DNA of 64,000 nucleotides, taken from positions 3,286,001-3,350,000 of the forward strand of contig JAMYGW020000002.1 in NCBI GenBank assembly GCA_025617375.2. Direction: 5' to 3'. A program made the translations under genes and the position numbers. Of the stretch, positions 11,585-20,543 are shown one piece after another; position 1 is the stretch's first letter, and every line of letters begins with the position of its first letter. The notes beneath the pieces were generated by a model. The model had not been told where the DNA came from. It saw nothing but the letters and a program-made list of their open reading frames with translations, and did no database searches. This DNA is from Acarospora socialis. Lineage: Eukaryota > Ascomycota > Lecanoromycetes > Acarosporales > Acarosporaceae.

Positions 11585-12978
11585 TTACTCAGCGTCAAAC
11601 AACACCTTAGGGGGGCGGTCATCCACCTGAACCCCACCCCTTTTCTTCGCGTCGCTGTCATGGAAGGGCAATTTCCAGCCGCCTTCGCTCTCAGGCGTGG
11701 AGAGCCACAACCGCAGCAGATGCCGGCCCGGCGCTGGTGGTGGGTCATCCTTGTACTGCGTTCGAGCATGAAAGAGGTGCTCGTTGGACATAAACTGGAC
11801 GTCTCCGACTTCGAGTTTCATGTGCAACGAGAGACGCTGACATGTATCCTCCAAGACCTGTATAGCTTTGATCTGCTCCGGAGAAAGGGGTGGCACGACG
11901 CCTTTATCGGAGTATCGGCTTAAGGACTTGACGAAGTTGGGATCCCACCTAGAGCAACATCTCAGCCTTTGTCGGTCTCGAATTTGGAGAGCTAAGTGAT
12001 CTTACTTTGCGTAGACTCGACCGTTATCCTTCTCGAGATAGAAGACACTTGTTCGAATAAAATCTTCCTGCCCGACGCTCGTCTCACCCTTTCGATCAAA
12101 GTACCAGATCGGTTTCGTAAGGGTTTCCATCACGTCGGGCTGCTCGGCCTGAAGAACATTAAAGACATGATGCCCTGAGACGACATCCAATTCGCCGCCT
12201 TCGCGCGCCTTGTTGATGCAAAGAAGGCCTACGATGTCAACAGGATCGGCGTGGAAATCTTGCCTAGAGGTGATTTCAGCCCTCTTTCCCGACAGTATCG
12301 TTTGGCTGACCAAAAAATTTTGGTGGTGGGGTGACTGTGAGTGGCATACCTCGCGTTCGTCCGGTAGAAGCGGACCCTATCCCACTGCTTAGGGTCTTCA
12401 CCTAAGTCTTTGATATGACCCAAGATGTGGCCCTTTCCATTTTGGGACACGATATACCCCAGGTGTGACCCGAGACCCATATAGGCCACGGCCGACTTCT
12501 GGATTCCCCATTCCTTCACGGGTAATCCTTGGAATAGCACGAAGCCCTTGCCGTTGAGCAGGTCATCGCGAAGCTCCTCAAGATACTTGGAGTGCTTGGG
12601 CAATGGGAAGTGTTCCTACTCAAGAACAAAACATCAGCGATCTAGAAGCAATGGGCTTGAGTCATGTCTCAGAGAGGATCCCACCCATACCTTTGACATT
12701 CCAGTCAAGGGCCGACCGCTCGCCAGGAATCGATCCGAAACAGCGCTCAGCTCGTCAATCTCCTCTTGGGTGAAGTGACGCTTCCAGAGCCGCTCGTTTT
12801 CACCAGCGTAGTCCTCTGCCTTCCACACGGTCTTGCCCGTGATCTTTTTCGGGAAGTCAAAGTACGGACGCAGGAGATCGTAGAGAGGCGGTTGCTGCCC
12901 AGTCGTCTTGATGCCATCGGGGAAGAGTTGAGTGTCGACTTTCGTATCAAGTGGGGTGCGGAACTCGGTCAAAGCCAT
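11585..12978 (-). CDS. TauD/TfdA-family 2-oxoglutarate-dependent dioxygenase
   Basis: Four exons on the minus strand: 12978..12691, 12615..12350, 12305..12006 and 11948..11585, giving 405 residues. Introns are 75, 44 and 57 nt. Members use Fe(II), O2 and 2-oxoglutarate to hydroxylate or oxidise small substrates. The iron triad is visible: His203 and Asp205 in FHADPVD, and His345 in NEHLFHARTQY. Arg360 or Arg364 in GRHLLRLWL should bind 2-oxoglutarate. Other fungal TauD marks are GKGFVLFQGLPVKEWG, GYIVSQNGKGHILGHI and VGLLCINKAREGGELDVVSG. It lies beside PepM and Ppd, and one copy of the shared 32-bp motif is 317 bp upstream of its ATG. In bacterial phosphonate clusters, dioxygenases commonly tailor the C-P product; acting on a phosphonate here is inference. 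A sulfonate or other acid substrate is the alternative. Confidence 0.87.
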
Positions 12979-13294
12979 TTTGACGTCTGAGGAATGCTGA
13001 TATTAAATAACAACAGCTGTTGTTTGAAACGAAGGGGAAAGATCAATCAATCTGTGCAGGCCAGTCGGTCTTGGTATGCCTAGTATATGTGAAGATGCGT
13101 GGTCTGGAGTATCTACAGGATGGAGGTTGATATATCCACGTGGGCAGTCCTTGAAACCATTCTGTTGATTGTTCCGTTTCCCCTCTTCTGTGGTGGGGCA
13201 GTGTCACTCCATTCCGCTGCGCCCTCATGCATTATCAGTCACGAAGCTGACAATAACGCAGTCACTCACACTCATATCACATACCGCCGAGGGA

Positions 13295-13326
13295 ATCAGT
13301 TGGTCATGTGCATCTTTACCTGATTC
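13295..13326 (+). promoter_or_regulatory. Shared 32-bp cluster motif, copy A
   Basis: Reads ATCAGTTGGTC, then ATGTGCATC, then TTTACCTGATTC. It lies 317 bp upstream of the dioxygenase ATG. It matches copy B at 30/32, copy D at 28/32 and copy C at 25/32 positions, while flanking sequence is unrelated. Candidate binding site for a pathway regulator. Confidence 0.6.
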
Positions 13327-14543
13327 AACAACACGCGCATAATGCGATATCATAAAATATAATGCAGGGTTACATCAGAAAACCCGACATGCAGGGCTGA
13401 CGTGAGCCTGTTCCAGATTCCCTTCACTTTTGCAGCTAGGGAGTGTTTCCCTGTCCCGCGCAAGCCAAGACTTGCGAAGCGCTGCTAAGAAGAGCACAAG
13501 AGTTAAGCATTGCCAAGAGGTTCCAGAAGACAGAGGCGGCGATCCTTCATGCAAGAAATCCTGCATACCAATCTGCCGTCAGCACATAACCGATCAGAAA
13601 TCTGCCTTGAACTCCGTTCTGATGAAGGGCACCTGCCTACTTGTGCCTTACCCTACTGCTTACTGGGCCACAACAAGATACCTCATATCATCTCCAACGG
13701 CCTGGTCGCGTGGTTGGGGTGCATGGGGTTACGGGGGTTACTAAAACAAGTTTGATGCGTAAGCCCCATCAGCCCCTGTCCGGTCCAACATCCAACACCA
13801 AGTTGTTTACATGTCATCTCCTATCGCCAAGTACATAGGGTGTCATGCCAATTATCGCCGGCGTGGAATTACCCTCCCCCATCTTCTACCCCGGCATGTA
13901 TGATGTCCTTTCCTTTACCCACTGCCCATTTCTCTCATGTACAGGACACGTTCCGTATGCCGATCTATCGGAGTTTAGAGATGCGTTTTCCCCGATCATT
14001 CGGAGTCAAGAGATGCATTATCTCCCCTCCCACATGAGCAGTCAATTACTCATCTTCGTACGGCCGAGAGAGCTGCTGCAGACAGCGCACACAAGGTCGT
14101 TGCTGCTGTCTATCACACGGTTCATGTCAGCAGACTAGGTTCATCCAAGAGATCAGCCTGATACATTGGCTCGGAACACGTATCACCTGCAACGGTGACC
14201 GAAAAGGAAAACAATCACACGACAACTCAAGAGAATTGTCTTATTATCTCTCGTCTACTTGTGTTGCATATTACGAAGGTGATGAGCAAATTTCTATGCC
14301 ATCTCACAGCTTTTGCTGTCATGTAGAGACTGACAAATGTCTTGAGTAAGTACACTAATCTTAGCATGATGAATGTTCTTCTAGTAACAACAGTCTATGG
14401 ATCACTTGACAAAGTCATTTGACCTGTTGTATCCTCAAAGTCAACTGGGGTTGGAAGCTTCTTGGTCTCTTGAATCAGCTTTTTAGGGTAGTATAGAAAT
14501 TTGCTCACCGCCTTCGTACAGTACTGGTTTCTATCACCTTATA

Positions 14544-14575
14544 GAATTAGGTAAAGATGGACATGACCAACTGAT
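14544..14575 (-). promoter_or_regulatory. Shared 32-bp cluster motif, copy B (inverted)
   Basis: On the minus strand it reads ATCAGTTGGTC, ATGTCCATC, TTTACCTAATTC, 30/32 identical to copy A. It lies about 530 bp beyond the 3' end of pepM and about 1.6 kb from the dioxygenase start, so its target gene is unclear. Confidence 0.55.
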
Positions 14576-15071
14576 ACCACATCGCTTGCTGACAAAAGTA
14601 CGACACATGGCTGCCTAGAACAGCTTTCCCGTTATCGGCCCCATCCTCTCCTCTCGCTCTCAAGTTCTCACACTTTGCGTATTGGGCACTGTCCATATCA
14701 CCAATTCACCTCGGAAACGTTGCCCCTCTCTCGTCTTCTAACTGCGGCGTCCTCTTTGTGGGTGCCTCTCATGAACACGGATCTGCCAGGAGGCAAGGTA
14801 ACTTTATCAAATTTCACATGTATAGGGTTTTGGAGTCAAAGTTCGTGCTACGATTCGCGATGCTGGCTTAATGTAGAGCTTACGACTTCTGGAATTGGTT
14901 ATTGACGGAGTTCTATCTTCATCGCTGTATTTGTCAAAGTATCATGCAACATAGGCTGAATTTCCATTGTCCAAGTAAAAGATACTTGAAAAAGTCCAAA
15001 AAGAATATGTGAATGGCAAAAGCAAGAACAGTACCATCTGATCGTTGACCGATGATTGTTTCCTCAGCCCT

Positions 15072-16235
15072 TTATCCAACTAAATCTTCGACGAGGGATA
15101 ACTGACGGGCATTGATTTTTAACAAGTCTTTGACGGGGATGATGCGATCATCTGCTTCGCAGCCGCACAATTCGCCGTTCAAAAGATCCGTGACAACAGC
15201 CTTCATATTCTCCGATGCCATGGTTGCCGCAACGACACGATATACCTGGGCCTCCTTACCTTCCTCGCCCAAGTACCGTCTTTCCCACAGCTTTCGCAAG
15301 AGGCACCCGTAATTTCGAGCCTCGAGACAAGCGCTCAACTCGGCGTCCTCGGAGAAGAGGTTGGGATTTTCCGCCAAAATCTGGTCGGAAATTCTACCGA
15401 CGGCGCTGATCTTCGCCCGTATCAGATGGTTGGCATAGATGATGACGTTTGCGCCTGCATCGTACAAAACGGTCTTGCGCGTCCTCGAATACGCCGTTGG
15501 AACGACAACCAACGGCGTCACGGCATCTCGGGCTCGGTACCCGGTAAGGAAAGATATCACCTCGCTCGGGTTGGCACTTTTGCTGTGTATCATAATCGCA
15601 TCGACTCCGGCCTCCCGGTAGACTTGGGCACGCTTGAGCGCATCGGCCAGCGCCGCTTGAACCGACGCTCGCTCTTCAGCTTCATCCTTTTTCGTCTTGC
15701 GTACGGTGAAGCTCTCGATTCTTGCCGTGATCATCATGTCTTTGCCAACCGGGGCGGAGGCAGCTTTGAAGGCCCGAACGGTTTTGGCGAATTCGTGCAT
15801 GTCCGCCTGAGCTTGGGAACCGGACGTGTCTTTGAGTGAGTTCACCTTCTGTCCGGGCGCGGAAACGGCCTTGTCTTCGATGATGATCATGGAAACGCCC
15901 ACGAGCGCCAATACCGCGACTAATGCTGGAATCTCGGCCATGTCCCCGCCGCTGTCGGCGTCAAAGGCGGCGCAGAGCGGGCGGCGAACCTTTTGTCGTT
16001 GCAGGTTGCCGTTCAACGCGAGCAAAGCTGCCCGCTGGAGGGGAGCGATCAGTTCGGTATCTGGAATGCCGAGATAGGTGGTTTGAGCAAGGCCGCTGTA
16101 CCATATGCCGTGGAAGGTTTGGCCTTTCTCGCCAGCAGTGTATCTGATGACTTCCGTCGAATTGCGGTCATGGGTTTCACACAAAGTGACTCTCCCATTG
16201 GTTTGCGCAAGCAACGATCTGATTGAGGTGGACAT
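15072..16235 (-). CDS. pepM: Phosphoenolpyruvate phosphomutase (PepM)
   Basis: Single exon, 387 residues, in the isocitrate lyase/PEP mutase superfamily. The enzyme converts phosphoenolpyruvate to phosphonopyruvate, the entry step of nearly all known C-P biosynthesis. Residues matching the Mytilus enzyme are visible: Trp45 and Ser47 in HGIWYSGL, Asp59 in GIPDTE, Asp92 and Asp94 in FDADSGGD, Glu120-Asp121-Lys122, Lys130 before Asn132-Ser133, Arg172 in TARIESF, and His217 in IMIHSKSANPSE. The EDK..NS signature separates mutases from isocitrate lyase, oxaloacetate hydrolase and phosphonopyruvate hydrolase relatives. Here nine residues lie between EDK and NS instead of the usual five. There is also an insert after ARIESF and a long C-terminal part, making it larger than the roughly 300-residue norm. 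It is divergent from ppd, and a motif copy lies 247 bp upstream. It has no intron. Confidence 0.88.
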   Translation of the reverse strand: MSTSIRSLLAQTNGRVTLCETHDRNSTEVIRYTAGEKGQTFHGIWYSGLAQTTYLGIPDTELIAPLQRAALLALNGNLQRQKVRRPLCAAFDADSGGDMAEIPALVAVLALVGVSMIIIEDKAVSAPGQKVNSLKDTSGSQAQADMHEFAKTVRAFKAASAPVGKDMMITARIESFTVRKTKKDEAEERASVQAALADALKRAQVYREAGVDAIMIHSKSANPSEVISFLTGYRARDAVTPLVVVPTAYSRTRKTVLYDAGANVIIYANHLIRAKISAVGRISDQILAENPNLFSEDAELSACLEARNYGCLLRKLWERRYLGEEGKEAQVYRVVAATMASENMKAVVTDLLNGELCGCEADDRIIPVKDLLKINARQLSLVEDLVG

Positions 16236-16481
16236 GTTGATACTGGCTCTGGTGAGTGAGCAACGAGTCTCTCGATCCGAAGATGTCGAAGTGCTGAAAG
16301 ATGTAGAAGTCGTGGAAGAGATTGAAGTGTTGGAGCAAGAAGAGCCGTGTGGATTTTTGGATGGCGGGAAGAATTGTCCAAGATATCTACCGTGATCCCG
16401 CTCCTCCGAGTGAAGTTAGGGCACGCAGCAGGTAGCACCATGGAACTTCATTCGGTATCAGTCAGCGTTGCATCATCGTGC

Positions 16482-16513
16482 CACAGTCGGTCGTGTGCAC
16501 TCTTACCTGATTC
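16482..16513 (+). promoter_or_regulatory. Shared 32-bp cluster motif, copy C
   Basis: Reads CACAGTCGGTC, GTGTGCACT, CTTACCTGATTC, the most diverged copy (25/32 to copy A). It starts 247 bp upstream of the pepM ATG. Confidence 0.5.
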
Positions 16514-16860
16514 TACTAGGCAGACATCCACAAGCTTCCTGATCCTACAGGTGCGTGCCGATGCAACCATGCACAAGATGATAAGACATCCTTGGTGAGT
16601 CATTGCGTATTTGCTTTCTTCTTTGGATACCTACTGCATGGATATGGAGTTTGTGGTAGGCTGGGCTCACGGGTCGAGGGTAGGTCATGCCCGTCCAGGT
16701 AGGAGTAGGGTACAATAAGTTGCTGCGTGACCCTACCCTAGGCCCAGTCCTAGTTTGTGTCCCGCTCCCTGAAGTGGAGTTTAGATATGCAGTAGCAGCT
16801 AGCAACATAGATATCACTTTACATCAGCTTCAGTCGCCATTAGTGTATCTGACCTTACTT

Positions 16861-16892
16861 ATCAGTTGGTCGCGTGCCTCTTTACCTGATTT
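16861..16892 (+). promoter_or_regulatory. Shared 32-bp cluster motif, copy D
   Basis: Reads ATCAGTTGGTC, GCGTGCCTC, TTTACCTGATTT (28/32 to copy A), about 460 bp upstream of the ppd ATG at 17356. Confidence 0.55.
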
Positions 16893-17355
16893 AAATCCAA
16901 TCGGATAAGGTATGATCGCTATGCCATGTAAGGTAGTGCAACCACACTCATTTCCCCTATATCAGCTTAGTAAGCATCACCAGAGGTAAGGTACCCAGCC
17001 CTGCTCTTGGCTGCTACCTCTCAACGTTGAAACGCCTGCAGCAGCGTTTCCATGCTGACCTTCGCCCCGCTCTGTCTGCATCCCAAATGGATATATCGCT
17101 TCCTCCTTCCTTAATGGGTTTGGAATGGTTCGCGGATGATGCTTCGAATTATGGCATCCCTCTACGATTATCCTCTGCGACTGCCTCACGACCTCTAAAG
17201 TACGCCTTGATGCTTAATTGATGAGCCATCGACACAATCGATTTCGAATTTTCAATCGAGCAGAGTGTCATCTCCCCATTCTAAGTTCGCACAACTCCCC
17301 ATCAGGTTGCTATTCCCTCGCCCTTTGCGTTTTGTCTTTGCAAGCTCTCGCAACA

Positions 17356-18549
17356 ATGGCTCCTCTCGATCCGCGCGAATTCTACGAGGAGGCGCTCCAG
17401 GCAAACGGCATCTCCACTGCTTTTGGCGTGCCGGACTCGTGCTTGAAGGGATTGTTGAGTTATTTTGCTGCGAGAAAACCCGTCCCGGAGCACGTCGTCA
17501 CGGCAAACGAAGGGGCCGCCGTCGCCGCCGCCGCCGGCTACTATCTGTCTACCGGCAAGATGGCGTTGGCGTACATGCAGAATTCCGGATACGGCAATGC
17601 GTTGAATCCATTACAGTCCCTGGCGGCAAAGGAGGTGTTCGGCATCCCAATGCTGCTTATGATTGGATGGCGCGGCAGGCCAGGGGAAAAGGACGAACCG
17701 GAACACGCCCTGGCCGGACCACGTACCTTCGACAATCTGAGGGCGAACGACTTTCCGTTCGAGCAGATGCCGGACACGGTGTCGGGTGCCAAAGAGGCTG
17801 TGGCGCGCCTTGTCGCCAAAGCCATCCGAGACAACACGCCGGTCGCCTTGGTGGTGCCGAACCATACCTTCTCGGAATACACAGACGGAGCGCGGCGAGA
17901 CAGGTCCGCTGAAGCAAAAACAAGCTATGCGAGTCCGAAAGTGGAACAGTGGATGTCGTCCGCGCCAGACCTTCCCCTATCCCGCGAACGTACCATCCGT
18001 TGCCTGCTCGGCCAGATGCAGGGTACCGACGTCTCGGTCTCTTCGGTTGGCGGAAACAGTCGCGAGATATATATGATCCGCAAGGAGCGCGGAGAAAGCC
18101 TCGGACGCAACTTTTTCTCCATCGGAGCGATGGGTCATACCCTTCCCATCGCTTTTGGAGTTTCAACGGGATTCTCTTCGGGCCGGGTGTTTTGCATCGA
18201 AGGCGACGGTTCGTTTTTGATGCACGTCGGCAACAATGCCGTCTTGGCCGGCGAAGCGCCTCCGAATATCATTCATGTCGTGATCCATAACGGCATCCAC
18301 TGCTCTACGGGAAGCCAGCCTCTTCCGATAAGCAAAGAGAATTTCTTTACCATGGCCGCGGGCCTGCCCTACAAGCAGAAATTCTATGTCGATAATGAGG
18401 AGGCATTGGTAAAAGCGGTCCAATCCGCCAGCAAGAGCACCCTCATCGTCGTCGCAGTTAATGATTGGGTCAGCAAAAACCTTCCACGTCCATCTGAGAC
18501 TCCTTTCGAATTAAGGGACATGTATATGAAATCTTTCATTCAAGTGTGA
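17356..18549 (+). CDS. ppd: Phosphonopyruvate decarboxylase (Ppd)
   Basis: Intronless, 397 residues. The ATG at 17356 (CAACAATGGC context) starts the conserved domain; the frame is open upstream to 17218, but that part shows no conservation. The TPP- and Mg-dependent enzyme decarboxylates phosphonopyruvate to phosphonoacetaldehyde, making the PepM reaction effectively irreversible. Family marks are FGVPDSCLKGLL, TANEGAAVAAAAGYYL (Glu52 is the TPP-activating Glu), AYMQNSGYGNALNPLQSL, LLMIGWRGRPGEKDEPEHA, and the TPP/Mg site from Gly283-Asp284-Gly285 to His311-Asn312-Gly313. These distinguish it from pyruvate decarboxylase and acetolactate synthase; sulfopyruvate decarboxylase is the closest alternative, but the pepM partner argues for phosphonopyruvate. 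No targeting peptide is evident, so it is likely cytosolic. Confidence 0.9.
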   Translation: MAPLDPREFYEEALQANGISTAFGVPDSCLKGLLSYFAARKPVPEHVVTANEGAAVAAAAGYYLSTGKMALAYMQNSGYGNALNPLQSLAAKEVFGIPMLLMIGWRGRPGEKDEPEHALAGPRTFDNLRANDFPFEQMPDTVSGAKEAVARLVAKAIRDNTPVALVVPNHTFSEYTDGARRDRSAEAKTSYASPKVEQWMSSAPDLPLSRERTIRCLLGQMQGTDVSVSSVGGNSREIYMIRKERGESLGRNFFSIGAMGHTLPIAFGVSTGFSSGRVFCIEGDGSFLMHVGNNAVLAGEAPPNIIHVVIHNGIHCSTGSQPLPISKENFFTMAAGLPYKQKFYVDNEEALVKAVQSASKSTLIVVAVNDWVSKNLPRPSETPFELRDMYMKSFIQV

Positions 18550-19113
18550 ACATCATCTTCCCAAGGTTGTAGGAGAGGACGGGTGATGAGAAAGTCACAT
18601 TTGCACACGCATATCTTCAGATAGCACATAATACTATGGATTTGGGTGAAGCAACTTTGTCAATGTGGTGAGGTTTCAAGGAATGGATGATGGATGCTCG
18701 ATAAGAAGCGAAACCCTTCCTTTCTAATCTAGATTATTATTAGTGATTTGATATTGAAACCAGTGTCAACAGGCAATACGTGGTTCAATGCTGAGCGGCA
18801 CGGATAGACCTTCAGTCGGAGGTGAGAAAGTGGTGTGTGGCTGACATCTTTCCAATTGTAGCCCGCAAACGCAAAGCTCACTGCATAGCCCGTAGTACCG
18901 TGCGCAGACTGTCGATCAGCTGTCAAGGCTCTGATGGGAGGAGAGTGGGGTTCTGAACATACAAGTAGAGGTGCAGCCCTTGGTTCCAAACTCGAACTCT
19001 AAACTTGAACTCCATTTAGCCAGAGTTTCTCACAGTTTCTGATTTGATTCCGAAGTGACCACGCCCTGAATTCACGCATTGGCTCCAAGGCCACCTCATA
19101 CACTTTCATCATC
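18550..19113. other. Intergenic between ppd and AKR gene
   Basis: 564 bp holding the ppd 3' region and the AKR promoter. I do not find a copy of the 32-bp motif here. Confidence 0.5.
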
Positions 19114-20171
19114 ATGAGCAACCTAGATATGTATCCTGGAGCAAAGACCAAGTTGCCGATTGTCTTCGGTGCAATGACATTTGGCAAACCAGGTTAGTTT
19201 CACCCAAGAAATTTGGAGGCCCTACTCATACCGTCTTAGGCGTGGAACAAACACGAGTTCACGATTTGAAGGATTGTAGCGCCCTGCTCGATATTTTTCA
19301 ACAACGCGGTCACCATCTCGTCGACACGGCTCGGATCTACGGCCAAGGTTCCTCGGAGGAATATCTCGGAGAATTGAAATGGCAAGAGCGCGGACTTGTC
19401 GTTGACACGAAGCTATATCCTAGTGGCGAAATCTCCCACACGGCCGCCGGTCTTCGCAAATACCTTCTCGAATCTCTCAAAGCCTTGGAGACCGACAAAA
19501 TCGATCTCTGGTATCTCCACGCGCCCGATCGCAATACCCCGTTCGAGGAAACATTTCGCGCTTGTGACGAGTTGCACCAAGAGGGTTACTTCAACCGGCT
19601 CGGTCTCAGCAACTATATGAGCTGGGAGGTAGCATCTATCAGCGAGATGTGCATTCGGAACGAATGGATCCGCCCAACGGTCTATCAAGGAGTATATAAT
19701 GCCATCCACCGCACGGTCGAAGCCGAGCTTTTTCCCTGCCTTCGACACTACGGCATGGCGTTTCATGCGTTCAATCCTCTGGCTGGCAGCTTGCTGACCT
19801 CCCGGTACCATCGTGATACCGAGGACTCAAGCATCGAATCCATGTCTCGTTTCGATCCGAACACTGTTCAAGGCCGGAGGTACCGGAGCCGCTTTTGGAA
19901 CGACACCATGTTTGATGCTCTTGATACGGTCAGAGGGACAGTACGAGAGTATCGCTTGACCGAGGCTGAATGTGCATTGAGATGGATGGTTCATCATTCA
20001 AAGTTGAGGGCCGATCTGGGAGATGCTGTGATCATCGGTGCAAGCAGTGTGAAGCATCTGGAAGAAAATCTTGAGGATTTGGAAAAGGGGTCTCTGCCAG
20101 ACAAAGCCGTTGAATCTCTCAACAAGGCATGGGCAACAACAAAAGGCGTTGTTGCAAATTATTGGCACTGA
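19114..20171 (+). CDS. Aldo-keto reductase, AKR7 (aflatoxin-aldehyde reductase) type
   Basis: Exons 19114..19192 and 19240..20171 (47-nt intron) give 336 residues. The join restores FGAMTFGKPG-VEQTRVHDL, the first strand of the barrel. The AKR tetrad is complete: Asp55 and Tyr60 in VDTARIYG, Lys84 in VDTKLYP, and His120 in LWYLHAPD. The NADPH-side motif AVIIGASSVKHLEENL is near the C-terminus. AKR7-type enzymes reduce aldehydes. Next to Ppd, which releases phosphonoacetaldehyde, the simplest idea is reduction to 2-hydroxyethylphosphonate; in bacteria that step is usually done by iron-type alcohol dehydrogenases, so this would be a different solution. This role is inferred from position only. 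It is the right-hand end of the accessory block; the next gene is housekeeping. Confidence 0.87.
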
Positions 20172-20543
20172 CATTTGACGATCGGGAAGAGAGTGGCCAT
20201 GTTCGATAGCGGATAGCTAGGTAGCCATGTGGATATGGTCATGTGATTTAATGAATTTGGGAGTAAAGGTGCTGACTAAACGCTTCGCGGCTTTTAAACT
20301 TTTGCTATCGACAAAATCATCAACCTCAGACAAAGCCAGGTACACTACACATATACCGCCACAGTCGGTCTTTTTTCTTCCTCGTTCTGATTCGCGCACA
20401 GTGCGCCATCAGTCCCTGGGAATGAATGAGTGTTAGCACGCGTCTCCCCGCAGGCTGATGATCAGCCTAGGATTGCTACAATCGTTGTACCAAAGACCAA
20501 GTCATTATGTTGCTGCTGCTTCAGTTTACTTCATCTGTCAAGG
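20172..20543. other. Intergenic, XRCC4 promoter
   Basis: 372 bp at the border between the accessory block and housekeeping genes. A CCGCCACAGTCGGTC string near 20357 shares nine bases with motif copy C, but the rest does not match. Confidence 0.4.

Larger units (their letters stand above)
12979..15071. other. 2.1-kb intergenic region inside the phosphonate block
   Basis: No convincing gene. It holds the dioxygenase promoter with one 32-bp motif copy (13295-13326) and a second, inverted copy (14544-14575). The longest open frame (13845-14138, 97 codons) resembles nothing I know. A decayed or non-coding gene between the two motif copies cannot be excluded. Confidence 0.5.
16236..17355. promoter_or_regulatory. 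Bidirectional pepM-ppd promoter region
   Basis: 1.1 kb between two divergent start codons, with two direct copies of the 32-bp motif (16482-16513 and 16861-16892) and a GACCCTACCCTAGG stretch near 16730. No open frame of merit. Shared regulation of pepM and ppd is likely from this layout. Confidence 0.6.

Noticed and set aside
13845-14138. 97-codon open frame in the cluster gap
   Set aside because: No recognisable domain, no upstream signals, and length expected by chance. Noted only as part of the gap.
20357-20375. CAGTCGGTC near the XRCC4 start as a fifth motif copy
   Set aside because: Only nine bases match; the TTACCTGATT half is missing.
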